Source: Sweltsa coloradensis (taxonomy: Eukaryota; Arthropoda; Insecta; Plecoptera; Chloroperlidae). Taken from it: a stretch of DNA of 64,000 nucleotides. This document shows positions 11,201 to 23,200 of the stretch, piece after piece. The notes beneath the pieces were generated by a model. It was not told where the DNA came from, searched no databases, and saw only the letters and a program-made list of their open reading frames with translations. Each line of letters starts with the position of its first letter. The stretch's first letter is position 1. The translations under genes and the position numbers were made by a program. Where the stretch lies: the NCBI GenBank assembly GCA_024449915.1, contig JAMZAV010002220.1, positions 310,001 to 374,000 of the forward strand, read 5' to 3'.

Positions 11201-14200
11201 CACACCCCTAGAAACTATTGGTGGAAGAGAAAATACCCAAGAGAATATATGAAGGAAGGATTGAAGAAGAAGATGGGGAGGCAAAGGAAGAAATGGAAGG
11301 ATACCATAGACATAGAGGCAAGGGGAGAGAGCTGGGTAGAAAATATGGAAGAGGTACAATAGTTGTGTGAGGATAAAAAGAAGTGGAAAAATTTGGTTGA
11401 TGATTTGGAAAATGATTTGTGATGAGGTAACCATGTTGCAGAAAATGTCAATGAGTGGTGTTTGATCAACTGAAGGTGTAGCCCATACAATGATTTAAAA
11501 AATTAACAAATTATACTAAGTGTACAGTGTATACAAGTCTAGTGCAGACTTAAATCATGTAGTTGTATCTTAGCCGTCTTTATTCGCACATAATTTCATG
11601 TGTTAATGAAGGAAGGGGCAGACTATGTCGATTGTTAAACTGCGCCACTCACAGCGCTTCTGTCACACGGTCTACCACTTGAATGACGTATTGTGGTCAG
11701 GTCTTCATTATAGTGTGCTGTGTGTTTTAGTCGTTCTTCCACACGGTGTTACGTAACTCCGAGCTGTGCGGTTCCTACGTGGACAACAATCTACACGTGA
11801 CCAACTGGAAGCGGAAACTGGGCTGCAAGTGTCAGTATAAGCATGTGGTTGACTGGTGCGGTTGCAGCCCCAACGACTTCAGACTAGAAGACTGGCCACG
11901 TATTCAGGTACATAATATAATATGGTCGTTGAACATTGTTTATATTTATCTACTTAAAAATGAATTTAATTAATAATTAAGCGAGCGAAGCGAGCGTTTC
12001 CATTTGACTCTGCCGGAAAAATTAGTCACTGGTTTTTTTTTTTTTTTGTTTGTTTGTTTGTTTGTTTTGTTTTTTTTTTTTTTTGTTTGTATGTCTCGCG
12101 ATAACGTTCGAACGGAGGCTCGGATCGAGTTGAAATTTTCACCATCCGCAAGCTTTGTTCTCGATTGAATGCCATTAGTTTTGTGGCAAAATCGTTCAAA
12201 AAGTTAAAAAGTTACATTAAAGTTAATCGAAAGTTTTTTTTTCAAACTCAACGGCGACAAAATCTGAGATAGCCAAATCATTTAGAATGTCCGTCCGGTC
12301 ACGAATATGTTAATTTTATTTTGATCCGATAAGTAGTGTAGATGGAAATTACATTATAACAAAAGTAACGTTGCCATGGCAACGAAAAGACGCGCGAAGT
12401 TTCTAATGCACTGCCACCTAGAAGTTATCAAAATACTTTCGAGGAAGCAGTCTATTATTTGTCAACAAAGAGTTTAAATAGTTTTCCCAAGGAGTCAAGG
12501 TCTTCTAGATGGCGGTGGATTTTAAAGTAAAGATTTAAACACGGGTTTACCCAAATACCTTGGCAATAATAAATAATACTGTGTAATACTGTGGCTCGTT
12601 GGTCTTGTGGTTAGCGTATCTGCTTCCAATGCAGAAGGTCCAGGGTTCGATTCCCGCTAAAGTCAGAAGTTTTTTAACTTCTGATTTGGACTTAAGTCCA
12701 TCAGTTCTTGTCTTAGGAGTTTGTAAACGGTGACTTTGGAGCCGTCCTAGCAACGAAGCACATAATAAATTTCAGAGTTGTTCTGAATCGGCCTTGTTGA
12801 TTCTGGCGTTGATTCGCGGGTGTTCGCACTGTCCATACCACTGATTGCTATATTTCCTATTTAAAATATCGATCTTTGGTTGGTTATCGCTCACTCGTCG
12901 ATTGCGTCGGGGCCTGCAGGGTTGGCTTGGTCGCTTTGATTTAAAGTCCCTCACTGAAAATCAGTTATATAACTGAGTGGGTAGACTCTAAATAAAATTT
13001 ATTTATTTATTTATTTATTTATTTAAACGCGAACGTCGTAAATTTTTAAATTTAAAAAAATGTGGGTCTAGCTATAGCACGTGCTCGCTTATCAACGCGT
13101 CCAACTGAGCGTTTCCTAGTTCTATTCACCATGTCAATGTTATTGATATGCATGCCGTTCTATATTTAAGCGAGCGTTTCCATTTGACTCTGCCGGAAAA
13201 ATTTGTCACTCGTTTTTTTTTTTTTTTTTTTTTTTTTGTATGTCTCGCCATAATGTTCGAACGGAGGCTCGGATCGATTTGAAATTTTGACCATCCGCAA
13301 GCTTTGTTCTCGATTGAATGCCATTAGTTTTGTGGCAAAATCGTTCAAAAAGTTAAAAAGTTACATTAAAGTTAATCGAAAGTTTTTTTTTCAAACTAAA
13401 CGGCGACAAAATCTGAGGTGGCCAAATCATTTAGAATGTCCGTCCGGTCACGAATATGTTAATTTTATTTTGATCCGATAAGTAGTGTAAATGGAAATTA
13501 CATTATAACAAAAGTAACGTTGCCATGGCAACGAAAAGACGCGCGAAGTTTCTAATGCACTGCCACCTAGAAGTAATCAAAATACTTTCGAGGAAGAGTG
13601 TATTATTTGTCACCAAAGAGTTTAAATAATTTTCCCAAGGAGTCAAGGTCCTCTAGATGGCGGTGGATTTTACCCACAAAGTAAAGGTTTACACACGGGT
13701 TTACCCAAATACCTTGGCAATAATAAATAATATTGGAAACATGGCCCTGTGGACAGCGAACGTCGCAAATTTTAAAATTTAAAAAAATGTGCAATGTGGG
13801 TCTAGCTATAGCACGTGCTCGCTTATCAACGCGTCCAACTGAGCGTTTCCTAGTCTAGCTAAATGTGATTTCATTAATGAATTTTTAAAACTCCAGCCTG
13901 CTATTTTTAACAGTGGTTGTCCACCGGTAGTCTACCGTACCAGTACGAAGTCCAAGCTTTAGTGGCTTAATCTTAATGTTATTTATTTTTGTTTAAATCT
14001 TTTAAATTCAATCGGGGGGCTTTTCAGATCCCTTGGAGTGAGCTTTAAGTGTGCACAGCTACTGCACTATCTAAATTAGTATTGCGGACGATAATCGTAT
14101 ATCGATACGATACGATATGCGACGCCATTTCACAATAATCGTATGTTATTATTTTGTACCGAATATTGTGATAAATCCCGCCGCGGTCTGCACTACACAT

Positions 14201-17200
14201 TTCTGCAGTTCAACGGAATGCTCCACCCACTTCTCCGCTGCGATCCCCTCCCCGCCAGCGCCTAGCCTCTAATCTAAATGCTAAAACTATTCTATTTTAT
14301 TCCAGGGCACTGAAAGTCGACAGTTGTTCTTTGCACGCAAGTTTGAACCAATCATCAACCAGGCAGTTATCAACCGGTTAGACCAATGGCTCTACGGTCC
14401 ATATCCTCCAAGTAAGTGGATGTTTAATTTAGATTGGAGAAGGGTTGACAGGTTGGGAAAGCATAGAGAACATAAAGCCCAGCCTGAAGGGCTGGGGGCG
14501 ACAAAACTTTTCACCTGCTGATGACAACTGTAGCTAATTTAAAGTTGTTACCTTAATCCACGACGCGTTTCGTCCTTCTGGGACTCTTCAGGCGGATGGT
14601 GGCCACTAAAAATCAGCTAGCTACATGCAACCAAAACTCACAACACATAACCAAACCTGTGGTAGGGCCACGCAAGAAGTAAATTCTGCAAGCATGTTGT
14701 CATCATCAGCAAGTTTACTTCACACACCATTCATACTGGGGCACACAGTCAGCACAGACAGTAAGGGGGCTTCCCTCCAACTCTGGTGCTCGGGAGACAA
14801 GAAATCCATGACTTACCCTGGATTCGAACCAGGACCCTTGGCAACAAGAGAAAAGCTGCCCCTCCTGCTGTTGCTGGGCAAGGGTGCCTCTTCATTCATA
14901 CAAAGAGAAAAGGTTAGAGATAGGAAGGGTGGAAAGTCACAACACAGCACAACCAGTGAGGGGGCTTCCCTCCTAGACTCTGGTGCTTGGGCGACAAAAG
15001 AACCGACCCTGGATTTGAACCAAGACCCGTGGCAACGAGAGAGGCTGCCCTACTAATTGTGACTGGGATTCGAAAACAAAAGGAAACAAGACTACAAATT
15101 GCAAGCTCTTGGCTATAGCACAGGTACACGTGCTATATTAGCTCTTGGCTGCAGATGAAGAGGTTGAAGGAAAAGATGAGTAGGATCTAACAGGTTCATC
15201 ACCTGCTAGGCCCCCCCAGCAGGACAAGGAGTCACACTTGTTATGAACAAGGAAACACGGACCCACCAGAGGGTGTAGAGTAGGCTCGCCCATCTTGACC
15301 CCATAGGTGAAGAAAGATGGAAAGTGATAGGTGTCAAATGACTTGGTTGTTCAATTAGTTTGGAAAAGGCCAAATGGCTAGTTTAGTTTAGATTGGAGAA
15401 GGGTTGACAGGTTGGGAAAGCATAGAGAACATAAAGCCCAGCCTGAAGGGCTGGGGGCGACAAAACTTTTCACTACTGATGACAACTGTAGCTAATTTAA
15501 AGTTGTTACCTTAATCCACGACGCGTTTCGTCCTTCTGGGACTCTTCAGGCGGATGGTGGCCACTAAAAATCAGCTAACTACATGCAACCAAAACTCACA
15601 ACACATAACCAAACCTGTGGTAGGGCCACGCAAGAAGTAAATTCTGCAAGCATGTTGTCATCATCAGCAAGTTTACTTCACACACCATTCATACTGGGGC
15701 ACACAGTCAGCACAGACAGTAAGGGGGCTTCCCTCCCAACTCTGGTGCTCGGGAGACAAGATATCCATGACTTACCCTGGATTCGAACCAGGACCCTTGG
15801 CAACAAGAGAAAAGCTGCCCCTCCTGCTGTTGCTGGGCAAGGGTGTTTAATTTAATGGAGATTTGTGCTCTAGCATCTTAAGTTTCTTTTACGTGATGCA
15901 AAGCTGCAGACCAATCCATGCAATAGCCTAAACAAATATTATGCAATAGTAGATTGTTGACAGTATTATTTAGATTTTTCTTTATTTTGGCCTGTTTGAA
16001 ATGAATGAGTTTTCTTGTTTGGAATGATTTGATGACTTGATGATTCATGATTATCAATCATCATGTTAATATGCATAAAGAGTGTTTAGACTAAGGATAC
16101 CCATCGACATCGATGTCAAAGCAAATTTTCGACATTGATTTTTTATTTATATCATCAAATTGTTTATTTATATATAGATTAGGGGTGTGCGAGTAATCGA
16201 AATGTCGAGTTTTTTCGAGTTTGTTTTAATACTCGACATTGAGTCGCTCGAAGTTTTCGAGTCGAGTTTTAAACACATGAAATCCTATGAAAACTGAAAA
16301 GAACCATCATCACAGTAGGGCTAGGCCTACATACAGAGGTCTGGGCCTAGGCTTATAACAACCTAGGCCTGTATTGTGACGGCAAAAATTAGGCCTTGGC
16401 CCTAGAGACTGCGTGCTTTCAAAATTATTATGATAAACAACAAAGGAGACTTGTATGCAGGAACTGGGAATAGGCCTTAGGCCTAGGCCTAGGCGTACAC
16501 GGCGTCGAAAACAAACATCCTTTATTGGTTTTGTTGCGTCTTTATCACTAATATTTCCAATCAAATTCCGAGAAAGAATGCCGGTGAATATTCCATTGAT
16601 GCACTTTTTGTCATGTTTTATGTTTCTTCCTTCAATCTTCCATCTTTGCTTTGACGCTAAGCTTGAAGGTCAAACTCGCCGAGCGACGCTATTGGACTGG
16701 AACGAAAAGAACCAGAACAAACTCGTGGCGTGCTCCGTCGGCCATCGCTAGAACTAGAGTCAATGAAGAAGATTAGGGAAACTTCTTTATTGACTCTACG
16801 GAATATTCAAATGTGCTGAAATAGCATTGGAGGTGCCTAGACCGCGAATGTTATAATGCTAGTGCAAATTTGGAGGATTTTTTATTCGGATTAAAACATC
16901 GCAGCAGTATTGTAATGGGGCCAGGAACTGTAATAACATTTAATGTGTTCAAGTCCTTTAACGTCTGTACTAGGCCGTAAATTTAATGTGTTCCAAGCAC
17001 ACCAATGTGTTTACTAAGATCAAATGCGTTCCAGCACACCAATTAATTAGGTACTGACAGTTAACTGCGTTCTAGCACACCAATTAGGTACTGACAGTTA
17101 ACTGCGAGCAATCAACTGTTTCCCACACAAAGGCATCTGTAATAACAATCAGCTGTTTCCCACACAAAGGCATCTGTAATAACAATCAGCTGTTTCCCAC

Positions 17201-20200
17201 GCAAAGGCATCTATAATAACATTTGTGTTCAAGTACTCCAGCGTCTGTACTAGGCCGTAAATTTAATGTGTTCCAAGCACACCAATGTGTTAACTAAGAT
17301 CAAATGCGTTCTAGCACACCGATTAGGTACTGACAGTTAACTGCGTTTTGCACACCGATTACCGATTAGGTACTGACAGTTAACTGCGAGCAATTAACTG
17401 TTTCCCACGCAAAGGCATCTGTAATAACAATCAGCTGTTTCCCACACAAAGGCATCTGTAATAACAATCAGCTGTTTCCCACGCAAAGGCATCTGTAATA
17501 ACATTTAATGTGTTCAAGTTCTCCCGCGTCTGTAGTAGGCCGTAAATTTAGTGTGTTCCAAGCACACCAATGTGTTTACTAAGATCAAATGCGTTCTAGC
17601 ACACCGATTAGGTACTGACAGTTAACTGCGTTCTAGCACACCGATTAGGTACTGACAGTTAACTGCGAGCAATCAACTGTTTCCCACGCAAAGGCATCTG
17701 TAATAACAATCAGCTGTTTCCCACACAAAGGCATCTGTAATAACATAAGATCAAATGCGTTCTAGCACACCGATTAGGTACTGACAGTTAACTGCGTTCT
17801 AGCACACCGATTAGGTACTGACAGTTAACTGTGTTCTAGCACACCGATTAGGTACTGACAGTTAACTGCGAGCAGTCAACTGTTTCCCACGCAAAGGCAT
17901 CTGTAATAACAATCAGCTGTTTCCCACACAAAGGCATCTGTAATAACAATCAGCTGTTTCCTACATAAAGGCATCTGTAATAAAATTTAATGTTAGTTAA
18001 TTTTCGAAACTGAAGTTTAATTTAAATATGTTGAGCTGTTACCATGGAGTTATAAATAGTACTGGCGTACTGGAGGCGCAGGTGTGTGGTCGGCGGTGTA
18101 CAAGTTAGCATTTCAAATTGGCAGACATTTTGATTGTTTACTTTGGTAACCAAGGTAACCTAGGGCCTACCACCGTTCATGGTAGCAAAGTTTAACCTGC
18201 TAGTAGTGATTTTAACAATCAAAATGGCGAATAGGCTCAAATAAACAAACACGATCGTGGACGTGTTGTTCCATTTGAGCTAGACCTCCTTATCATCCAA
18301 CTCCATGCTGTTACTATTACCTGTGTTGAGTTCACACTAAATGCCTAATCTACAGGTTGTTGTATTTATAGATACTAACAACAGAAGGTATTTACAATAA
18401 CAACCAATGGATTGTTGCTACAATCTAAATGCCACCGCCTTGGAAAGTTACTCGTTACATTATTGCCTGCTATTGACAAGAAACAGCCGTCCCGTAGGAG
18501 AGACACGCAGTCTACAACCACAAGGCTCCAAGGCAATTCATTACAATCTAAGTGATAGGGGCAAAGGTGAAACTAATTTACCACCAGGGCGCAGAACGAT
18601 CGAGGTTTGGTCACAGTTGTCTGGACGTGATAAAATTCGAACTTTGACAACATCCATAAGGCGCTGAATATTGTTGTATTTGAGATTATATGTTGATAAA
18701 ATTAGAACTTTAATAAATCCATATGGCGGTGAGTTTTGTTGTATTTGATGTAATCCGTTGATAAAATTCGAACTTTAATAAATCCATATGGCGGTGAGTT
18801 TTGTTGTATTTGATGTAATCCGTTGATAAAATTTGAACTTTAATAAATCCATATGGCGGTGAGTTTTGTTGTATTTAATGGTTGCGTTCCGTTTCCTGCT
18901 GGCTCTACTAGGAGCACAGTAAACAACAGTGCACTTGCAGTGCAAGCCTGCGCTGTCTAGTAGAATAGAGTACGAAATGGTTCCAACTTGCTGCATCCAG
19001 CACAGGCAATGCAGATGTCAGAGAAATAGTAGTGCAGTGAATTTAAAACATGATATTAATTATTTAGGGTAAACTTGAAGAGAAATGAGAAGATTTCACA
19101 ATTTTCTCGATTGTGGGTTAAAAAAATAAATAATTCTCTTGGCGGAATACTTACAGACGTCATCTAGCCTAGACCTAGGCCTAAAGTCATTGACGACGAC
19201 GACGACGTGAGAAACTAGGGCGCTTCAACCGGTTAGGTCATATTGCGCCGCCTGTGAATGAAAGTAAATTAGAAGAGTTAATGCAGGTATGTTTGATGAT
19301 TAGATTGTTTTCTAAGTGTATAAATAACAAAATAAATTGAAGATGAAGAAAGTAATAGCAAAATAAAAGTTTTGTATGTAAATGAAAATAAAGAAAAGAA
19401 AGAAATGTGTATGAAGTTACTTAAAGTTTGTTAAATAGATTACTTTGGATGAGAAATTTGGAAAGTTTGTCGCCGTTATCATATGATAGAAGTTCTTCAT
19501 ATGATTGGGAGAGATCAAATTGCATGCGCAAGGCATCATATTTGGTACATTCTGCTAGCATATGATGTACGGTTAAAGGTACATCACATGTCATCGAACC
19601 ATTAATTTTAAGCTATGATTGAACAATGATATGATTGAAGGTATGAACAACATCCTTACAGCGGCTTAGCCATCCCCAAAACGAAATTGTTGAAACCATC
19701 GCCCAAAAGAGAAACATGCCGATTATACGATGTCACAGATTTCTACATTAGATATGGAACCGCTAGATATATTTTTATTCTGCTCTAAATTGCAAAGATT
19801 TCTACACAAATGACCTGAATGTCCACATTTCTTGGGGCCAAGCCCCCGGACCCCCTCTTTCTGGTACATTTTGGTCCACTGCTTTTCGTCTCTTATTCAG
19901 AAATAAACTCATTTAAAAGAGAGGACCTCTTTCCCCCGCCCCCTCCCCTTCGTCAGATAGACGGCGATGTCGGTAAATTTTAGTGGTGTCATTAAAATTG
20001 TACTCATATCATCAAAATTCTGTTCAAGTAGAGAAGGAATTTTCAATAAATAAATAACGATTAAATATATCCTAACAAACAATTTTGGTCCCCGAATAAA
20101 TGAGTCTTCAAAACCGACAGTGCGTTTCTCTGATTCGGGTGGTGCAGTTGCATAATGTGTTTCTGTCAAAGCAACAATAGATTGAAATTTGGAGCCATGA

Positions 20201-23200
20201 TACTGATATGCTAAGACTGGAGTACCGTACCATACTATATTGATTGCATAATAAATATAATATAGGTCTATTATTTAATGACAATATCATGTATAAAGTA
20301 GGCTTAGGCTAGTGTAATTATTTTTGAGACAGTTGTTCTCTAACGGTCGAGTTACCAAGGCCACGTGGGCCAAAACGTATCAACAATTGTGTTTGTATAT
20401 ATTCATGTCTACTCGTCACGCAGCCACCTACAATTTTCAGGTAAGCTGTTGGAATCCTTTCTCCTTTCCCCAATCACTCACTAACATAGCCGATAGGCCA
20501 CTCTATAATATATTCATCAAATCATAATTCGTTGTTTGTTGTATCATAAAATGATGTATTTTACCAATTCTCCCTCATATTGAACATCTCTGTGTGAATG
20601 TGTTGAAGTGAATTGTTCTGTGCGCCTGCTAGGTATGGCTAGCTTGAACATCTGTGTGTGACTGTGAGTGTGTTAAAGTGAATTGTTCTGTGCGCCTGCT
20701 AGGTATGGCCAGCTTGAGCATCTGTGTGTGACTGCGAGTGTGTTAAAGTGAATTGTTCTGTGCGCCTGCTAGGTATGGCCAGCTTGAACATCTGTGTGTG
20801 ACTGTGAGTTAGGGCTCCCATTCGTACCGTTTTAGCCGGGACAGTCCCTTTTTTTCAGGTGGTGTCCCAGTGTCCCGGCTACTTGTAGCCGGGACGCCTA
20901 ATTGTCCCTTTTTTAGAATGGGTAACGACCGCGCTATTTTTACGGTCTAGGCCTAGCATTTGAATCGCCGCGCCTACAATGCAACTCTTAACCCCGACCA
21001 TGGCCAGTTACCAACCACTCACCAAAAACGAACTATAAAGATTCAAGAAGTCAAGGTCTAGATCCAGGCTGCCAACAGTAAGAAGAAAGTGGCATTTTAC
21101 CGATAAACTATAGACAGATTTTCCTGTTTTTGCTAAAAAGTAACAAGAATATTGAAATTTGAAGGGATTGTTGAGTGTACAATCATGTGTTAATTTTCGT
21201 TTCAACGTTAACATTTTCGGGAACAGGCGCGTAGGAAGGGGGGGGGGGAGGGGGGAATTCCACCCACTTTTTGCCGTCCCCCCCCCCCCCCACTTCAGAA
21301 GAGCAATGACCAACAATTTCCCATTATTGTTGGACGTGATCGGGAACGTAATGATGAATTTCAATGGTTGTAACATGATCTATCTCGTCACTACCACAAT
21401 TTTTTTTTTTATAGTTTTATAATATTTTGTACTCTTATACAAAAATGCATTAATTTGATATCGCATTCAGACCACTTATTTTTTTCTAAAACGCACCAAA
21501 CACACTCTAAAAACTATATTTTCAAAATTTTCGCCTACGGCGCTGTAGTTGGGGGGAGCCCCCCCAAACCCCCTGTGCTGGTCCCCTAAAGTAGTTGTCC
21601 CGTTTTTGGGTTTTTGTATTATGGGAGCCCTACTGTGAGTGTGTTAAAGTGAATTGTTCTGTGCGCCTGCTAGGTATGGCCAGCTTGAGCATCTGTGTGT
21701 GACTGCGAGTGTGTTAAAGTGAATTGTTCTGTGCCTGCTAGGTATGGCCAGCTTGAACAGCTACTGGCAGTCCTCGTTCCACTACGCCGACCTGTCTCCC
21801 CCGCCAGACGACGCGCTGGTTTCTCTGGCGGGGAGCGTGGCGCGCCGCGTGGCCAAGAGCACTGGGGTGGAAGTCAAGCTCGGCTGTGTTCATGAGGTGA
21901 CGGCGTACTTCTATGAGGACCAGTACCAGGTCAGTAAATTCAATTCAATTTTATTTGCTTCCTTCTGACTAGTACATTGTGGTATTTAAACACAACTACC
22001 AAAATATGGGATTTGTCAAACAAAAAATATAGATTACAATTTAACAAGAATATATACAGTCAACAACCTTCTGATTGGCGATGGGACAGTATACACGTTT
22101 TTTATGGGTGTAAACGTTTCTATAAAAACAATAAACGCACGTAGTATTATGTTGCGTATGACCGACCACCGGCTGTCCAAAAGTTTGCGGTTATGGTCTA
22201 TCTATCTACCCCTTGATTTTACTGTGATTGCTGTTGCACACTTTAGGCAATCTTCCTGGATTACAACTACTAAACAGAACATACAAATATTGTTTAAGCT
22301 AACTAAGAACATATGATGTGTAGCTGTAGAGTGTACACGTTTAGGGAAGTGCACGTATTTGACCATTCCTAAATCTGATACATATAAGGCTTCATTATAT
22401 TGAGTTGTATATTGTTGTACGGTATTAAATGAGTTGTGTTTTCTCCACGCTAGGGGTCGCTGGTAAGGTTTGAAGCACAGCACGCTGAAAAGGGTACGAC
22501 ACATTTTGTGGAGTCTTGGATTCAATACCAGCCTGATAGCACACACGTAGATGATTCTAACTCTAGAATCAAGGTAAGCTCTTATCTCATCCATAACAAA
22601 TAACGGTTTAGTACAAGTTTGTCCTTTGAAATGATATGATAATGGATAACTCAATGTATAGAAGCTTAATATAGTTAGTAGTTACCATAAATAAATGATT
22701 CTAACAATGATTCTGGGTTCAATCCCTAGTCAGTGCAATATTATATCACAACACACAATGTTTGATATTTCACAAAACGTTTTAAATTACAAAATGCTTG
22801 GGCTTTTGTTAGTTTACAGAAATGTGGTAAGTAAAGGCAATTTCATGTTAAATCTGATTGGATGAGCGTAGCGAGCGAAGCGAAGACTTCAAAATCACTG
22901 ACCCCCAAAAAATTTAGCTCGGGTGTTTTTTTTTTGTTTTTTTTGTTTGTTTTTTGTTTTTTTTGTCTGTTTGTTAACTCTCTACCAGGCAAACGGCATA
23001 TCCGATCTTGATGAAAATTTGACAGGACCTTCGAAATCTCTGAACTTAGAGGTGTATTGTTTTTGGGTACAATCGAAGAAATATTTCTCATGAATATCGT
23101 ACTTTTACGATTTTTTTTCGATTTTTAGTGCGATATTTTCGTGCCATTTGGGCCAATTCTGACCAAACGGGTGGAGCTACAACTTTCATATTATACATGG

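Larger units (their letters stand above)
14431..15843 (-). mobile_element. Hammerhead retroelement (retrozyme-like), 1.47 tandem units
   Basis: Flanked by the exact 10-bp direct repeat TGTTTAATTT (14421-14430, 15844-15853). On the minus strand it is a head-to-tail repeat of a ~959-bp unit with a 5'-truncated first copy. Each copy carries a hammerhead ribozyme (14556-14597 and 15514-15555) and tRNA-like modules. Its transcript-sense 3' end stops at CTCCAATCT, the same place as the 37.7-kb insertion. An open frame of about 143 codons on the opposite strand (14625-15056) is a by-product: its GFEPGP segment is the reverse of a tRNA T-arm. Confidence 0.9.

Noticed and set aside
12601..12670. Genuine tRNA gene
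   Set aside because: It is the head of a SINE with body, (TTTA)n tail and other copies in the window; the acceptor stem is not closed.
13166..13348. Short frames across T-runs and Helentron interiors
   Set aside because: Low-complexity Lys/Phe runs and repeat-derived sequence.
14625..15056. Repeated 90-145-codon frames starting [15 protein letters not shown] (also at 15583, 37875, 38562, 39383, 40493)
   Set aside because: They are antisense to the hammerhead units; the GFEPGP part is the reverse of a tRNA T-arm. Conservation reflects recent copying, with length changes from indels, not protein constraint.
16925..17990. CRISPR array
   Set aside because: Repeats are contiguous alternating monomers without unique spacers, in an animal intron.
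22843..23091. Recurring frame [11 protein letters not shown]... (also at 46281 and 60932)
   Set aside because: Lies inside non-autonomous Helentron family 2 copies, ends in low-complexity Lys/Asn runs and has no domain.
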